Assembly (NCBI GenBank): GCA_964393615.1
Contig: CAYMUR010000012.1
Span: forward strand, 21,544-85,543
Length of the DNA stretch: 64,000 nucleotides
From: CAYMUR01 sp964393615
GTDB lineage: Bacteria; Planctomycetota; Planctomycetia; Pirellulales; Pirellulaceae
Direction: 5' to 3'
Shown here: positions 18,357 through 27,785 of the stretch, one piece after another
Position numbering within the stretch: position 1 is the first letter of the stretch
How the letters are laid out: each line of letters starts with the position of its first letter
The notes under the pieces: generated by a model
Seen by the model: the letters and a program-made list of their open reading frames with translations, nothing else
Database searches by the model: none
Told to the model about the DNA's origin: nothing
Made by a program: the position numbers and the translations under genes

Positions 18357-21274
18357 TGAATAGCCGACTAGCTCCACGACCTGGCGAATGGATCGACCGC
18401 CAGCAAACACTCTCGTTCCAATTCGAAGGCGAGACCTACAAAGGATATGCGGGGGATGTATTGGCAACCGCTCTGTGGGCAAATGGCGTTCGCTTGATGG
18501 CTCGTAGCTTCAAGTACCACCGCCCACGAAGCATCTACAGCCTGGCAAACCACGATGCAAACTTTTTAGTCGAAGATGCACAGAGAACTAACCTTCGTGG
18601 TGATATGCTACCGATTGAAGAAGGTTTGGACGTACGAACCGTTAATACACGAGGCAGTCTCAAACGTGATTGGTTACAAGTCACCGAGTATTTCGCCAAG
18701 TTTTTGCCTGTTGGATTTTATTACAAAGCTTTCCATACACCACGACTACTATTTCCTTTCTACGAGAACCAGATGCGCCAGGTTGCAGGATTGGGACGTG
18801 TCCTGAAGGGCTGGACAGCTCGGCGCACCCCAAAAGATTATGCATTCTGTGATGTGCTTGTTATTGGTGCAGGTCCTACTGGCTTATCCGCCGCGCTGAC
18901 TGCGGCAGAGGCAGGTGCGGACGTACTCGTTGTGGACGAGATGCCACACCCTGGTGGCAGCTTGGCTTGGCAATGGGCAGGTGATTCCAACGCCCAAGCC
19001 GAACTAAAGACGTTAGTCAACCGCGCTCGTCAACACGAACGCGTGAAGTTGCGAATGTCAACCCAGGCAGCGGGATGTTATGCTGATCATTGGGTCGCGC
19101 TCGTCGACACAAAGCGTCTCACCAAGTTACGCGCCAAGTCCCTCATTATTGCCAGTGGCTGTTACGAACAGCCTGCGGTTTTTCAAAATAACGATTTGCC
19201 CGGCGTGATGCTGGGTTCCGCTGCACAACGACTTCTGCACCTCTACGCTGTCCGACCTTTTGAATCCGCGGTCGTCCTAACAGCCAACAGCGAAGGGTAC
19301 ACCGTTGCCCGTGACCTGTTGGAGGCCGGCGTGAAGATAAAAGCGGTTGTGGATTTACGATCAGAGTGCCACGATACACTCGAACCTGAGGCAGCTGCTA
19401 ATATCCCGGTTTACCGTGGAGAGGCAATTGCCGAAGCGATGGCCGTGAAGTCCAACGGAGAAACACGTGTTGGCAAAGTAAAAGTCGTGCCTCTCAACCC
19501 TACAGGACAATTAACATCGGCGGACAGCAAGCTTATTGAATGCGATGGAATTGCAGTCAGTGTTGGTTGGACGCCGTGTGCGGACATCCTTTACCAATCC
19601 GGTGCCAGATTTGGCTATAACTCGGACCTCCAGCAATTGGTACCGACTTCACTACCAAACGGAGTATTTACCGCCGGGCGTTTACGTGGTGTTTTTCATT
19701 GGTCAGAACAGATCGAAGATGGTCGTCAGGCTGGCTTGGCTACCGCGGCCTACCTCGGTCTCGCTGCGGCCACACCATCGGCTGCTGTCGCGCCAACCGA
19801 CATAGCCCACAGCCATCCCTATCCTGTGTTTGAACATCCAGGCAAGAAAAACTTTGTCGATTTCGACGAAGATCTTCATCTGGCCGACTTTGTGCATTCG
19901 CACCAGGAAGGTTATGACAATATCGAATTGCTCAAACGCTACTCCACGGTAGGAATGGGACCAAGCCAAGGCAAACTTTCCAACATGAACGCCGTACGTA
20001 TTCTGGCAAAACTTAATGAAGCATCCATTGAAAATACAGGCACCACCACTTCACGACCTTTTCACCAACCTGTCCCCCTTGAATTGCTGGCCGGACGTCG
20101 ATTCCACCCAGAACGTCGTACCCCAATGCACGATTGGCACCTCACTCACAACGCTCGGTTGGTCCACGTCGCTGGTGGCTGGTTGCGACCTGAATTTTAT
20201 CACGACGGTACGCAGTCGCGTGAACAATGCATCTTGAACGAAGCGTTCGCCGTCCGAAACAGTGTCGGCCTGATCGACCTGGGAACCTTGGCCAAGATCC
20301 ATATCGGCGGAACCGATGCTGTAGATTTCCTCAACCGAACTTACATCGGATCGTTCACGAAACAGAAAACCGGAACACTGCGCTACGGGGTTGCCTGTGA
20401 TGAGACAGGCGTGATTATTGATGATGGCATTGTAGCACGCTTGTCCGACCGTCGATTTTATCTCACTGCAACGACTTCGGGAGGTGGCAATTTTTTTCGT
20501 GAAATGCAACGTTGGGCGCTTCTATGGCAGTCCCAGGTTGACTTAATAAACCTGACAGGACAGTACACCGCGATGAACATCGCAGGCCCTCGATGCCGAA
20601 AAGTGTTGGCCGCGGTCACAAACATTGACCTTTCTAACGAAGCATTTCCGTTTTCCGGTATACGCCATGCCCAGATAGCCGAGGTCCCCGCCTTGCTGCT
20701 ACGAGTTGGTTTCATTGGTGAATTAGGATATGAAATTCACGTACCGGCATCACAAGGCCGTCACGTCTGGGACGCCCTGATGACAGCGGGCCAATCAGCA
20801 AGTATTCGTCCATTCGGTGTAGAAGCACAGCGATTGTTACGTCTTGAAAAAGGCCACATCATCGTCGGACAAGATACCGACGCCTTGACCACACCACGAG
20901 AAGCTAACCTGCAGCCCTTGATTTACCGCAAGAAACCATTTTTCCTGGGAAAACGCAGCTTGGAAATCAGCACCAACAAAACCTTGACCCGGCAATTGGT
21001 CGGGTTTCAATTTCCGACGAATTATCGTGGACCTCTACCCAAGGAATGCCACCTGGTAATTGACCGAAGTGAAATTGCGGGCCGGGTTACCAGCATCGCA
21101 CATCAGTCAACACTTGGTGTGCCCCTTGGGCTCGCATTTGTCCCACCGCATCTCAGTACCCCCGGTACGCCACTCCATATTCGCACTGACAACGGAAGCA
21201 TGGCTACCTGCCATGTGACAGAACTGCCTTTTTATGATCCACAAGGTAAAAGACAGCAGTTGGACGAACATTAG
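18356..21274 (+). CDS. mgdC: N-methylglutamate dehydrogenase subunit C (SoxA-like alpha subunit)
   Basis: 972-aa protein with the full sarcosine oxidase alpha layout. An N-terminal ferredoxin-like fold (GYAGDVLATALWANGV, then RSFKYHRPRSIYS) lacks cluster cysteines, as is usual. Then comes an NAD-binding two-dinucleotide domain from about residue 165 (VLVIGAGPTGLSAALTAAE), and from about residue 590 an aminomethyltransferase-type GcvT domain that binds a folate. The folate domain suggests the C1 unit is passed to tetrahydrofolate or released as formaldehyde. The start is ATG at 18356, sharing one base with the mgdB stop; a GTG at 18353 is also in frame. Length agrees with family members of about 950-1000 aa. 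Confidence 0.9.
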   Translation: MNSRLAPRPGEWIDRQQTLSFQFEGETYKGYAGDVLATALWANGVRLMARSFKYHRPRSIYSLANHDANFLVEDAQRTNLRGDMLPIEEGLDVRTVNTRGSLKRDWLQVTEYFAKFLPVGFYYKAFHTPRLLFPFYENQMRQVAGLGRVLKGWTARRTPKDYAFCDVLVIGAGPTGLSAALTAAEAGADVLVVDEMPHPGGSLAWQWAGDSNAQAELKTLVNRARQHERVKLRMSTQAAGCYADHWVALVDTKRLTKLRAKSLIIASGCYEQPAVFQNNDLPGVMLGSAAQRLLHLYAVRPFESAVVLTANSEGYTVARDLLEAGVKIKAVVDLRSECHDTLEPEAAANIPVYRGEAIAEAMAVKSNGETRVGKVKVVPLNPTGQLTSADSKLIECDGIAVSVGWTPCADILYQSGARFGYNSDLQQLVPTSLPNGVFTAGRLRGVFHWSEQIEDGRQAGLATAAYLGLAAATPSAAVAPTDIAHSHPYPVFEHPGKKNFVDFDEDLHLADFVHSHQEGYDNIELLKRYSTVGMGPSQGKLSNMNAVRILAKLNEASIENTGTTTSRPFHQPVPLELLAGRRFHPERRTPMHDWHLTHNARLVHVAGGWLRPEFYHDGTQSREQCILNEAFAVRNSVGLIDLGTLAKIHIGGTDAVDFLNRTYIGSFTKQKTGTLRYGVACDETGVIIDDGIVARLSDRRFYLTATTSGGGNFFREMQRWALLWQSQVDLINLTGQYTAMNIAGPRCRKVLAAVTNIDLSNEAFPFSGIRHAQIAEVPALLLRVGFIGELGYEIHVPASQGRHVWDALMTAGQSASIRPFGVEAQRLLRLEKGHIIVGQDTDALTTPREANLQPLIYRKKPFFLGKRSLEISTNKTLTRQLVGFQFPTNYRGPLPKECHLVIDRSEIAGRVTSIAHQSTLGVPLGLAFVPPHLSTPGTPLHIRTDNGSMATCHVTELPFYDPQGKRQQLDEH

Positions 21275-21407
21275 ATGAACAGGTTAGACCAGCGCGGTAC
21301 GATATAAAAGTTTTCCCACAGGCAAAGATTCGTTAGACGGCACCAATCACTCAGACTGGCAACCGCTGAACGCTCCCCTGTCAGTATTACGAAATGACTC
21401 TCCCACC

Positions 21408-22082
21408 ATGACTGAACTAACAAGCCACAGTCCGATTCACGCCGATCTCAAACAACTAGGGGCTACCTGGAAAACTGTCTCCGGACATTTGTTCGCGGTT
21501 CGTCTCACCCAGGGAGCGCAAGAGGACACGGTCCTCGACAAATTGGCAATCTGCGATATCAGCGGACTGCCAACCTGGACCGTAAAAGGCGCCGGCGCCG
21601 AAAAATGGCTCCGGCAACACCAGGCCAACATCCCCGTGGCAATATTTGCCACAACGTATGACTTAGCCAATGGACAACGCGTCGTTCGAACTGGAAACGA
21701 CGAATTCCTCGTCGAGCTTGCGCCAAACCAGTCGACGCCAGCATGGGTCCTACCACTCGAGAACCAAAGTGACGAATTTCTACTGTTCGAGCGTCAGGAC
21801 GCCATTTTCCTTGTTACTGGCTCAAAATCCTACAGTCTGTTGGCTCAAACATGCGGTATCAACTGGGATACCATTCCCCCTGACACGTTAGTGATGACAC
21901 GTGTTGCCGGAGTGACTTGTGGTATCACAAGATTATCCCAGTATGAAGTGCCGCGGTTTCAAGTCCGCTGTGATTCGAGTTATGCAACTTACTTATGGGG
22001 CCAACTCATCACCATTTGTAACGAACTCGGTGGACAGCCAGCTGGCGCAGAACTAATGTTCCCAGAATGGTTTAGCATTTGA
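21408..22082 (+). CDS. mgdD: N-methylglutamate dehydrogenase subunit D (SoxG-like gamma subunit)
   Basis: 224-aa protein at the end of the mgd genes, starting 133 bases after mgdC. Sequence features fit the divergent SoxG family: a GcvT-like beta-rich fold with ICDISGLPTWTVKGAGAEKWL near the start and a C-terminal YLWGQLITICNELGGQPAG. The SoxG family is weakly conserved, so the assignment leans partly on position. It would be the structural fourth subunit of the dehydrogenase. The 148-base gap to the convergent ABC-transporter gene marks the end of the cluster; no clear terminator hairpin was found there. Confidence 0.75.
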   Translation: MTELTSHSPIHADLKQLGATWKTVSGHLFAVRLTQGAQEDTVLDKLAICDISGLPTWTVKGAGAEKWLRQHQANIPVAIFATTYDLANGQRVVRTGNDEFLVELAPNQSTPAWVLPLENQSDEFLLFERQDAIFLVTGSKSYSLLAQTCGINWDTIPPDTLVMTRVAGVTCGITRLSQYEVPRFQVRCDSSYATYLWGQLITICNELGGQPAGAELMFPEWFSI

Positions 22083-22230
22083 ATTTGCTAAGTGATTTGA
22101 AACGAAATCGGCCTTGGACCTCTCTCCCAGCGTTTTGCTCGCGCCATGACTCCTGTCGCAAGGTCGCCAGTGAAAAGGCACCAGATCGTTGCGATCCATC
22201 CGTATTGACATCGCAAATCGCCATCTGATT

Positions 22231-23232
22231 TCAATTGGTTTCCCTGGGTAAAAACTCATTCGTGAATATTTTTTCGGTGTCATGTTCAACGGTTTCGACC
22301 AACCCGATTTCGATAAGCTGGTCTACAAGGGTCTGCCAGCGATCACCAGTCATTGCCCCAAAGGTCGCTGAAGGAGAATCTTGTGGTCGGCACAATTTGG
22401 CAATTTGCTGAACTCCATAGTCGAGGACGTCTGGAGTCATGTCCGGGTTGAGTGCCTGGATCAAACGATTCGTCTCCGCCGGTTCATGTAAATAATGCTT
22501 CCAACCTCGCACGACTGCCCTTACGAAACGCCTCATTAAATCAGGCTGTTCTTCCACAAAAGCACGTCTCGCAACAAGCAAGCTGGAATACGGATTATAA
22601 CCGAGCTCCGACACCATCAGGGCAAGAGGGTCAGCTCCCTGCTGTTGAGCCAGATAGGGTTCACTAAAAACATAAGCTTGTTGCGCTAACCGAGGATTTT
22701 TTAAAAAGAGTGCAATGCTACCAGGGTAAGCAACTGTCTCCACATTTTCCAAAGGCAAATGGTGCGCCATGTACTTGTAAAATGCCGGCCCGCTACTCAC
22801 CGCCAAAGTCACATCACGCAATGCTTCCAGGCAGGTTATTCCTGACTCTCGATGCACCATGATACACCGTGGACTATTTTGCATGGGGGCCATTAATGCA
22901 ACCATTTCCACGCCAGCGTCTTGTGCAAACACAACCCGGTCACCGTTGGTTACGGCAAAATCAACACGGCCAGTATCAAGCGTCTGAACGACCGGCACAT
23001 TAGGTCCTCCAGGCAAGATTTCGACAGACAATCCTTCTTGGTCAAAATATCCATGTACCTGGGCGGCGTAGAACCCGCCGTGCTCCACTTCGGGAAACCA
23101 ATTTAGTTGCAATGACAATGACAACGATGATGACGACGACGGTTCATCACGATCAGGTTGGCAGCCCAACATGGCGAGTGACAACAATCCATAAAACAAT
23201 AGTGGTGGAGTTCTACGGTGGAACATAGGCAT
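22231..23232 (-). CDS. NMT1/THI5-like ABC-transporter substrate-binding lipoprotein
   Basis: 333-aa periplasmic binding protein. The N terminus has a hydrophobic signal ending in a lipobox (LAMLGC), then a Ser-rich linker. LNWFPEVEHGGFYAA and DGRV-like blocks are typical of the NMT1/THI5 family, which includes binding proteins for hydroxymethylpyrimidine precursors, alkanesulfonates, nitrate, taurine and riboflavin-like compounds. The LNWFPEVEHGGFYAA motif is closest to the pyrimidine-precursor type, but the ligand is not proven. It is the last gene of a minus-strand set, ATPase then permease then this gene, with 266 bases separating it from the permease. Confidence 0.8.
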   Translation of the reverse strand: MPMFHRRTPPLLFYGLLSLAMLGCQPDRDEPSSSSSLSLSLQLNWFPEVEHGGFYAAQVHGYFDQEGLSVEILPGGPNVPVVQTLDTGRVDFAVTNGDRVVFAQDAGVEMVALMAPMQNSPRCIMVHRESGITCLEALRDVTLAVSSGPAFYKYMAHHLPLENVETVAYPGSIALFLKNPRLAQQAYVFSEPYLAQQQGADPLALMVSELGYNPYSSLLVARRAFVEEQPDLMRRFVRAVVRGWKHYLHEPAETNRLIQALNPDMTPDVLDYGVQQIAKLCRPQDSPSATFGAMTGDRWQTLVDQLIEIGLVETVEHDTEKIFTNEFLPRETN

Positions 23233-23498
23233 AGACCATGGAACTAAAAAGTACTAACCATTCGTTGACAACCCGCAAATCGAATTGGTGATGCCATTCG
23301 GTTTTTTCCAATTCAACTTTTCAACGTTGACCATCAACCAATCCTGTCCAACATACATTAGCCGAAATGCACAGTATTTTGAAACATCAACACAGGCACA
23401 AATCCAAGAAACAGGAATAACCTCAATCACGCTGTGGCGTGAAATTAAATATCGTCGTTAATGCACCGGCAGCAACATTGATACCCGAATCTCTCCTG

Positions 23499-24287
23499 TC
23501 ATGAACGCGCACGGCACCAACGGGCAAGTAATGTCACCCGAAGTAGACTGACCAAACAAAAAAGAACCATGCCAAGCAACGTCGCCGCCAGCACCGCTGC
23601 AAACGCCTCGTCTGTCTTGAGCCAGTGGATCCGCTGTGGAATCATGAACCCCAAGCCATGATGCCGTGTTGAGTTTCCTGCAAAAAACTCTCCCACAATC
23701 GCACCGATTACTGCCAAACCGGCAGAGGTACGTGCGCCAGTCACTAAATTCGGAATCGCGTGCGGTACCTGCAGCTTCATCGCTGTTTTTAGTCGGCTTG
23801 TTCGATATAGCCGAAATAATTCCAAGAGACCTTGATCCACTGATGTTAATCCTGCAGTCACATTGGCAATAATCGGAAAAGCACTGACAATAAACGCAAT
23901 CGAGGCCACACTACCAAATCCAGGGCCTTGCCAATTAATCATCAAAGGTGCAATGGCAACAATCGGTACCGTCTGAAGTAATACCGCATAGGGAAAACAA
24001 CCATACCGAACCCAAGACAACTGAGCAAAAATCAATGCCACCAATGAACCGATCACGATACTGAAACAAAATCCACAGAAAGCCGCGCGCAACGTCAACA
24101 CAATCGCCACCGCTAGTTCGCCACGAATACGTATCGCCGCTAAGAATACTTCGCCCGGAGATGGTAAAAAATACGACTTGATCTCCAGCAAGGAAACCGC
24201 CAACTGCCACGTCAACAATAACAACAGTAGCACCACCGCTGGTGGAAAAACAAATCGGTACAGGCTAAGTATCCATTGCATTTTCAT
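23499..24287 (-). CDS. ABC-transporter permease (BPD type)
   Basis: 262-aa membrane protein with about six hydrophobic segments. The cytoplasmic coupling loop, which contacts the ATPase, matches the EAA-type consensus around ELFRLYRTSRLKTAMKLQVPHAIPNLVTGARTSAG, read with its distal glycine-containing part. It belongs to the SsuC/TauC/ThiX-like permeases. I start at the ATG at 24287; a TTG ten codons upstream is in frame. It sits between the ATPase and the substrate-binding gene on the minus strand, so it forms an importer with them. Confidence 0.85.
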   Translation of the reverse strand: MKMQWILSLYRFVFPPAVVLLLLLLTWQLAVSLLEIKSYFLPSPGEVFLAAIRIRGELAVAIVLTLRAAFCGFCFSIVIGSLVALIFAQLSWVRYGCFPYAVLLQTVPIVAIAPLMINWQGPGFGSVASIAFIVSAFPIIANVTAGLTSVDQGLLELFRLYRTSRLKTAMKLQVPHAIPNLVTGARTSAGLAVIGAIVGEFFAGNSTRHHGLGFMIPQRIHWLKTDEAFAAVLAATLLGMVLFCLVSLLRVTLLARWCRARS

Positions 24288-24527
24288 TTCGCAGCAAACT
24301 TTCCAATAGTGCGACAAACCAGCTCAAGATCTGATCAAACAAGACCCGACGGAAAAACCAACTCTGCAGTGACCAGCTCTACGAGTGACTCGTTCCACCT
24401 ACGAACGGTCTTAATCCAACCAGCGTGTGGAACCTGCCTTTTCTTGAGGCTAGTGGCAACAAGTTCTGTAACCTTCCACCAAGTTTTCGAAACTTCACAC
24501 CTCGACAAAATAAAGGAATCGACAAGA

Positions 24528-25316
24528 CTACATTGGCCTTGAACTTCGCAACATCCTGCTCAGTTCGCCGGTCAGGCTGGCAAATTCACTAGAACTGCGA
24601 AGTTCCGGAGTACGTGGATAACCAAACGGAATTGGTACTGTCGCTTGAATCGAACCAGGTCGTGGGCTCATCACCAACACTTCTTGACTGAGATAAACGG
24701 CCTCACTCACATTGTGGGTCACAAACAACACCGTCCATTGCTCATCCTGCCAAAGTTGTAACAAATCTTCATTTAATCGCTGACGCAATAAATCGTCGAG
24801 TGCTGCAAACGGTTCGTCAAACAAAAGAAGGCCAGGACGGTTCACTAAGGCTCGTGCCAACGAGACTCGCATCCGCATACCACCTGACAGCATATGAGGA
24901 TACTTGGCACGGTCTTCGTCTCGTAGCCCAACCATTCGCAGGACTCGATCTACAACATCAGGGGATAAGTCTAAGGGAACATCGGCCAATTCCAGAGGCA
25001 GACGTACATTCCCAACCACATCACGCCAAGGTAACAAATGCGGATCCTGGAAAACAAACGACCGACGCGGAATGCCATCGTCACTGCCGTCGGCAACAGA
25101 CAATTTTCCAATCGTTGGAATTTCCAAACCGGCGACCATTCTCAACAACGATGTCTTACCACAACCCGACGGGCCAACGATACCGAGAAATCGACCCGGT
25201 GGTATGTCTAAAGTCATGTCGCGTAAGACCCATTCACTGCCGAAGGACAAGCCAAGGGTTTCAGCCATTATGGCTGGGCGACAAGGTACAGAATTGACAA
25301 ATGATTCGTTGTTCAC
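24528..25316 (-). CDS. ABC-transporter ATP-binding protein
   Basis: 262-aa ATPase of the nitrate/sulfonate/taurine/pyrimidine importer group. Walker A is GPSGCGKTS, Q-loop VFQDPHLLPW, signature LSGGMRMRVSLARAL, Walker B LLLFDEPFAALDD, and the switch His is in LFVTHNVSEAV. The frame opens with GTG at 25316; an ATG at 25265 would remove 17 residues and is also plausible. It is 211-241 bases upstream of the permease and 106 bases downstream of recG. It energises the importer formed with the two following genes. Confidence 0.88.
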   Translation of the reverse strand: MNNESFVNSVPCRPAIMAETLGLSFGSEWVLRDMTLDIPPGRFLGIVGPSGCGKTSLLRMVAGLEIPTIGKLSVADGSDDGIPRRSFVFQDPHLLPWRDVVGNVRLPLELADVPLDLSPDVVDRVLRMVGLRDEDRAKYPHMLSGGMRMRVSLARALVNRPGLLLFDEPFAALDDLLRQRLNEDLLQLWQDEQWTVLFVTHNVSEAVYLSQEVLVMSPRPGSIQATVPIPFGYPRTPELRSSSEFASLTGELSRMLRSSRPM

Positions 25317-25422
25317 ATTGTTGTTTTATGTATTGCAGCTTGCCAATACCAGGGGAGACACTCAAAATCAGTTCATGAAACAGAGGGACAGGCGCTGGAT
25401 CGCTGACACCCCAGACCAGCAA

Positions 25423-27519
25423 CTACCCGACATCACTCAGATCGAGCGCACGGCCATACCGGGCCAGCACCATCCGGCGTAATCTGGCATGCTGGGCTTC
25501 CGCTAAATCGCTATCCGCGTCCATCAGCTGTTGTGCATCGCGACGCGCCTCATCGAGTACCCCTTGGTCGCGAATCAAATCGGCTACCCTTAATGGCGGC
25601 AATCCATGTTGCCGACTACTAAACAGGTCCCCTGGTCCGCGCAAACGAAAATCGGTCTCTGCCAACTCAAAACCGTCCTGGCTGGCCACAAACGCTTCTA
25701 AGCGATGTCGAGCTTCGTCTCTGCTGGGGTCAGCGAACACGCAAAGATACCCTGGATAGGTACCACGACTAACCCTGCCACGCAACTGATGCAGTTGGGC
25801 CAATCCAAAACAGTCGCCGTCCTCAATGGTCATGACCGTAGCGTTAGGAACATCAACACCGACTTCGACTACCGAAGTCGCGACAAGAACTTGAGTTTTC
25901 CCACGCCGAAATTCTGACATCGCGGTTACTTTTTCCTGGCTACTTAAACGACCGTGTACAAGGTTGACCCGAAATGCTTCCAATTCTCCATTCGCTAATT
26001 CCTCAAAAGCCTCATCAATGCTTTTTGTCACTGACGACTCTGCAGTCTCGACTCGGGGTACAATAACATACCCCTGACGTCCTTCGCGTAGTTTACGTCG
26101 AAAAAATTCCCACCATTTGGAGCGTTGCCCAGGTTGTCCCCAATAAGTTTGTACCGGCAGTCTTCCTGGGGGACTGTCACGCAGTGATGTCACGTCCAAA
26201 TCTCCAAATAAGGTCATCGAGATGGTTCGCGGAATAGGAGTCGCCGTCATCACTAAATAATGTGGAGCCAAACCTGTTCTTCGTAATCCGGCTCGCTGCT
26301 GCACACCGAACTTGTGCTGCTCATCAATGACGACCAACCCCAAGTCAGGAAATTCAATCCCTCCGTGCAGCAAAGCCTGAGTGCCAACCACTACGTCTAA
26401 CTCACCAGCAATGGCCCGTTGTTTCAGATGATCACGATCTTTTTCAGCAAGAGATCCGGTCAACAATTCCAATCTGACGCGACTATTCTGCAACAAACGC
26501 TTTAATGTCTGATAATGCTGCTGCGCCAAAACTTCCGTTGGCGCCATGAGAATGGCTTGCTGGCCGTGAGATGCCGCCACTAGCATGGCGTAGACAGCAA
26601 CCACCGTTTTGCCACTCCCAACATCTCCCTGCAAAAGCCGGTTCATTGGAACGGACTGGGCCATATCCGCAGCAATCTCTTGAATGGCCTCGTTCTGCGA
26701 TGCAGTCAGCTCAAACGGCAATAAACGGCGAATACGCGCATCAACACGCGCCGTAACGGGAAGTTCGGCAGCCTGATTTTGAGTTTTTAAACGGTAACGC
26801 CGCAACGTCAAGGCCAGCTGCAAGATGAAAAGCTCCTGATAGACAAACCGCCGCCTGGCTCGTTCTAGACTTTCTCGATCGGCTGGAAAATGAATCTGCG
26901 GCAATGCTTCTCGTAACGGCTGAATTAAATGACTCGTTAAATATTGCCGTGGAAACACCTCCTCTATTTCCTCCAAGCAAGTCGCAAGGAGATGCTCAAT
27001 GATCCGACGGATCTGGTACTGGGAAAGGCCTTCGGTGGTAGGATAAATCGGCAGGATCCGGCCTGCGGTAACTTCCTGGTTCTCTGCCAACACTTCTACA
27101 TTTGGATGTGTTAGTTCCCATTGTCCTCCCTTGAAACGACCCTTCCCCGACAAAATCACCCTCTGGCCACGCGAAAATCGCTCTTTCATAAAAGGCTGGT
27201 TAAACCAGATGGCACGCAGGTAGTGTTGATCTTGACGGATAAGCACACACAATACGGACCGAGCGGGACCCATACTGCGCAATTCGATTTCTTCCACGTA
27301 GCCACAAACGCTAGCTGGACTGTTTTCTTCCAATTGGTCGACCGTACACAACTCACTCATGTCCTGGTAGTCACGTGGAAAATGAAATAGCACGTCCCTT
27401 GCCACTCGCAGTCCCATGCGATGAAGCATTGCTGCGCGCTGAGGGCCGACACCTTGCAAGAACTGCACTGGCTTGGTTAGCTCTTCGTTGGAAGTATTTG
27501 CCTCGGAAAACGTAGACAT
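25423..27519 (-). CDS. recG: ATP-dependent DNA helicase RecG
   Basis: 698-aa superfamily 2 helicase that reverses stalled forks and branch-migrates recombination intermediates. Visible: an N-terminal helix-hairpin region (LQGVGPQRAAMLHRMGL), an OB-fold wedge domain around residues 60-150, Walker A LLQGDVGSGKT, the DEQH box in VVIDEQHKFGVQQR, motif III MTATPIPRT, and motif VI QLHQLRGRVSRG. The C-terminal region with RLRGPGDL is characteristic of RecG. Length is normal. The next gene downstream on the strand encodes the ABC ATPase; there is no evident functional link. Confidence 0.95.
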   Translation of the reverse strand: MSTFSEANTSNEELTKPVQFLQGVGPQRAAMLHRMGLRVARDVLFHFPRDYQDMSELCTVDQLEENSPASVCGYVEEIELRSMGPARSVLCVLIRQDQHYLRAIWFNQPFMKERFSRGQRVILSGKGRFKGGQWELTHPNVEVLAENQEVTAGRILPIYPTTEGLSQYQIRRIIEHLLATCLEEIEEVFPRQYLTSHLIQPLREALPQIHFPADRESLERARRRFVYQELFILQLALTLRRYRLKTQNQAAELPVTARVDARIRRLLPFELTASQNEAIQEIAADMAQSVPMNRLLQGDVGSGKTVVAVYAMLVAASHGQQAILMAPTEVLAQQHYQTLKRLLQNSRVRLELLTGSLAEKDRDHLKQRAIAGELDVVVGTQALLHGGIEFPDLGLVVIDEQHKFGVQQRAGLRRTGLAPHYLVMTATPIPRTISMTLFGDLDVTSLRDSPPGRLPVQTYWGQPGQRSKWWEFFRRKLREGRQGYVIVPRVETAESSVTKSIDEAFEELANGELEAFRVNLVHGRLSSQEKVTAMSEFRRGKTQVLVATSVVEVGVDVPNATVMTIEDGDCFGLAQLHQLRGRVSRGTYPGYLCVFADPSRDEARHRLEAFVASQDGFELAETDFRLRGPGDLFSSRQHGLPPLRVADLIRDQGVLDEARRDAQQLMDADSDLAEAQHARLRRMVLARYGRALDLSDVG

Positions 27520-27773
27520 ATTTGCATGGTATCGTACCCGGTAGAGAGCCGCGAGAGGGGGGACGCCCCACAGACAGTACCGAGTCAGGCCACAGCGTTG
27601 TATGGAAAATTTAGGCCGCCAAAAAACTGTTGGAGTATTGGCCTCCCATAGATTACCCCGCAGACCACACCTTTTGCTGTCGCTGCAGTGATAGCATGCT
27701 CCGCCCTAATCTTGACCCACTATTCCCTGATATCTATACTTTGCCACCCATCATCTACAGATTCTCATTTAGT

Positions 27774-27777
27774 GGAG
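27774..27777 (+). promoter_or_regulatory. Ribosome binding site deciding the isomerase start
   Basis: GGAG is eight bases before the ATG at 27786. The frame is open upstream to 27630, but no binding site or signal sequence supports the longer form. Confidence 0.7.
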
Positions 27778-27785
27778 TAACCGTC

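Noticed and set aside
16837..22082. Plain heterotetrameric sarcosine oxidase operon
   Set aside because: Subunit order and direct linkage with gmaS and mgsABC fit N-methylglutamate dehydrogenase better; sarcosine oxidase remains a formal alternative.
25317..25422. Possible TPP riboswitch upstream of the ABC ATPase gene
   Set aside because: The minus strand contains GGGGTGTC and a TGAACTGAT-like segment, but the diagnostic CTGAGA and the CCTGATCTGG...GCCAGCG-type 3' half are missing.
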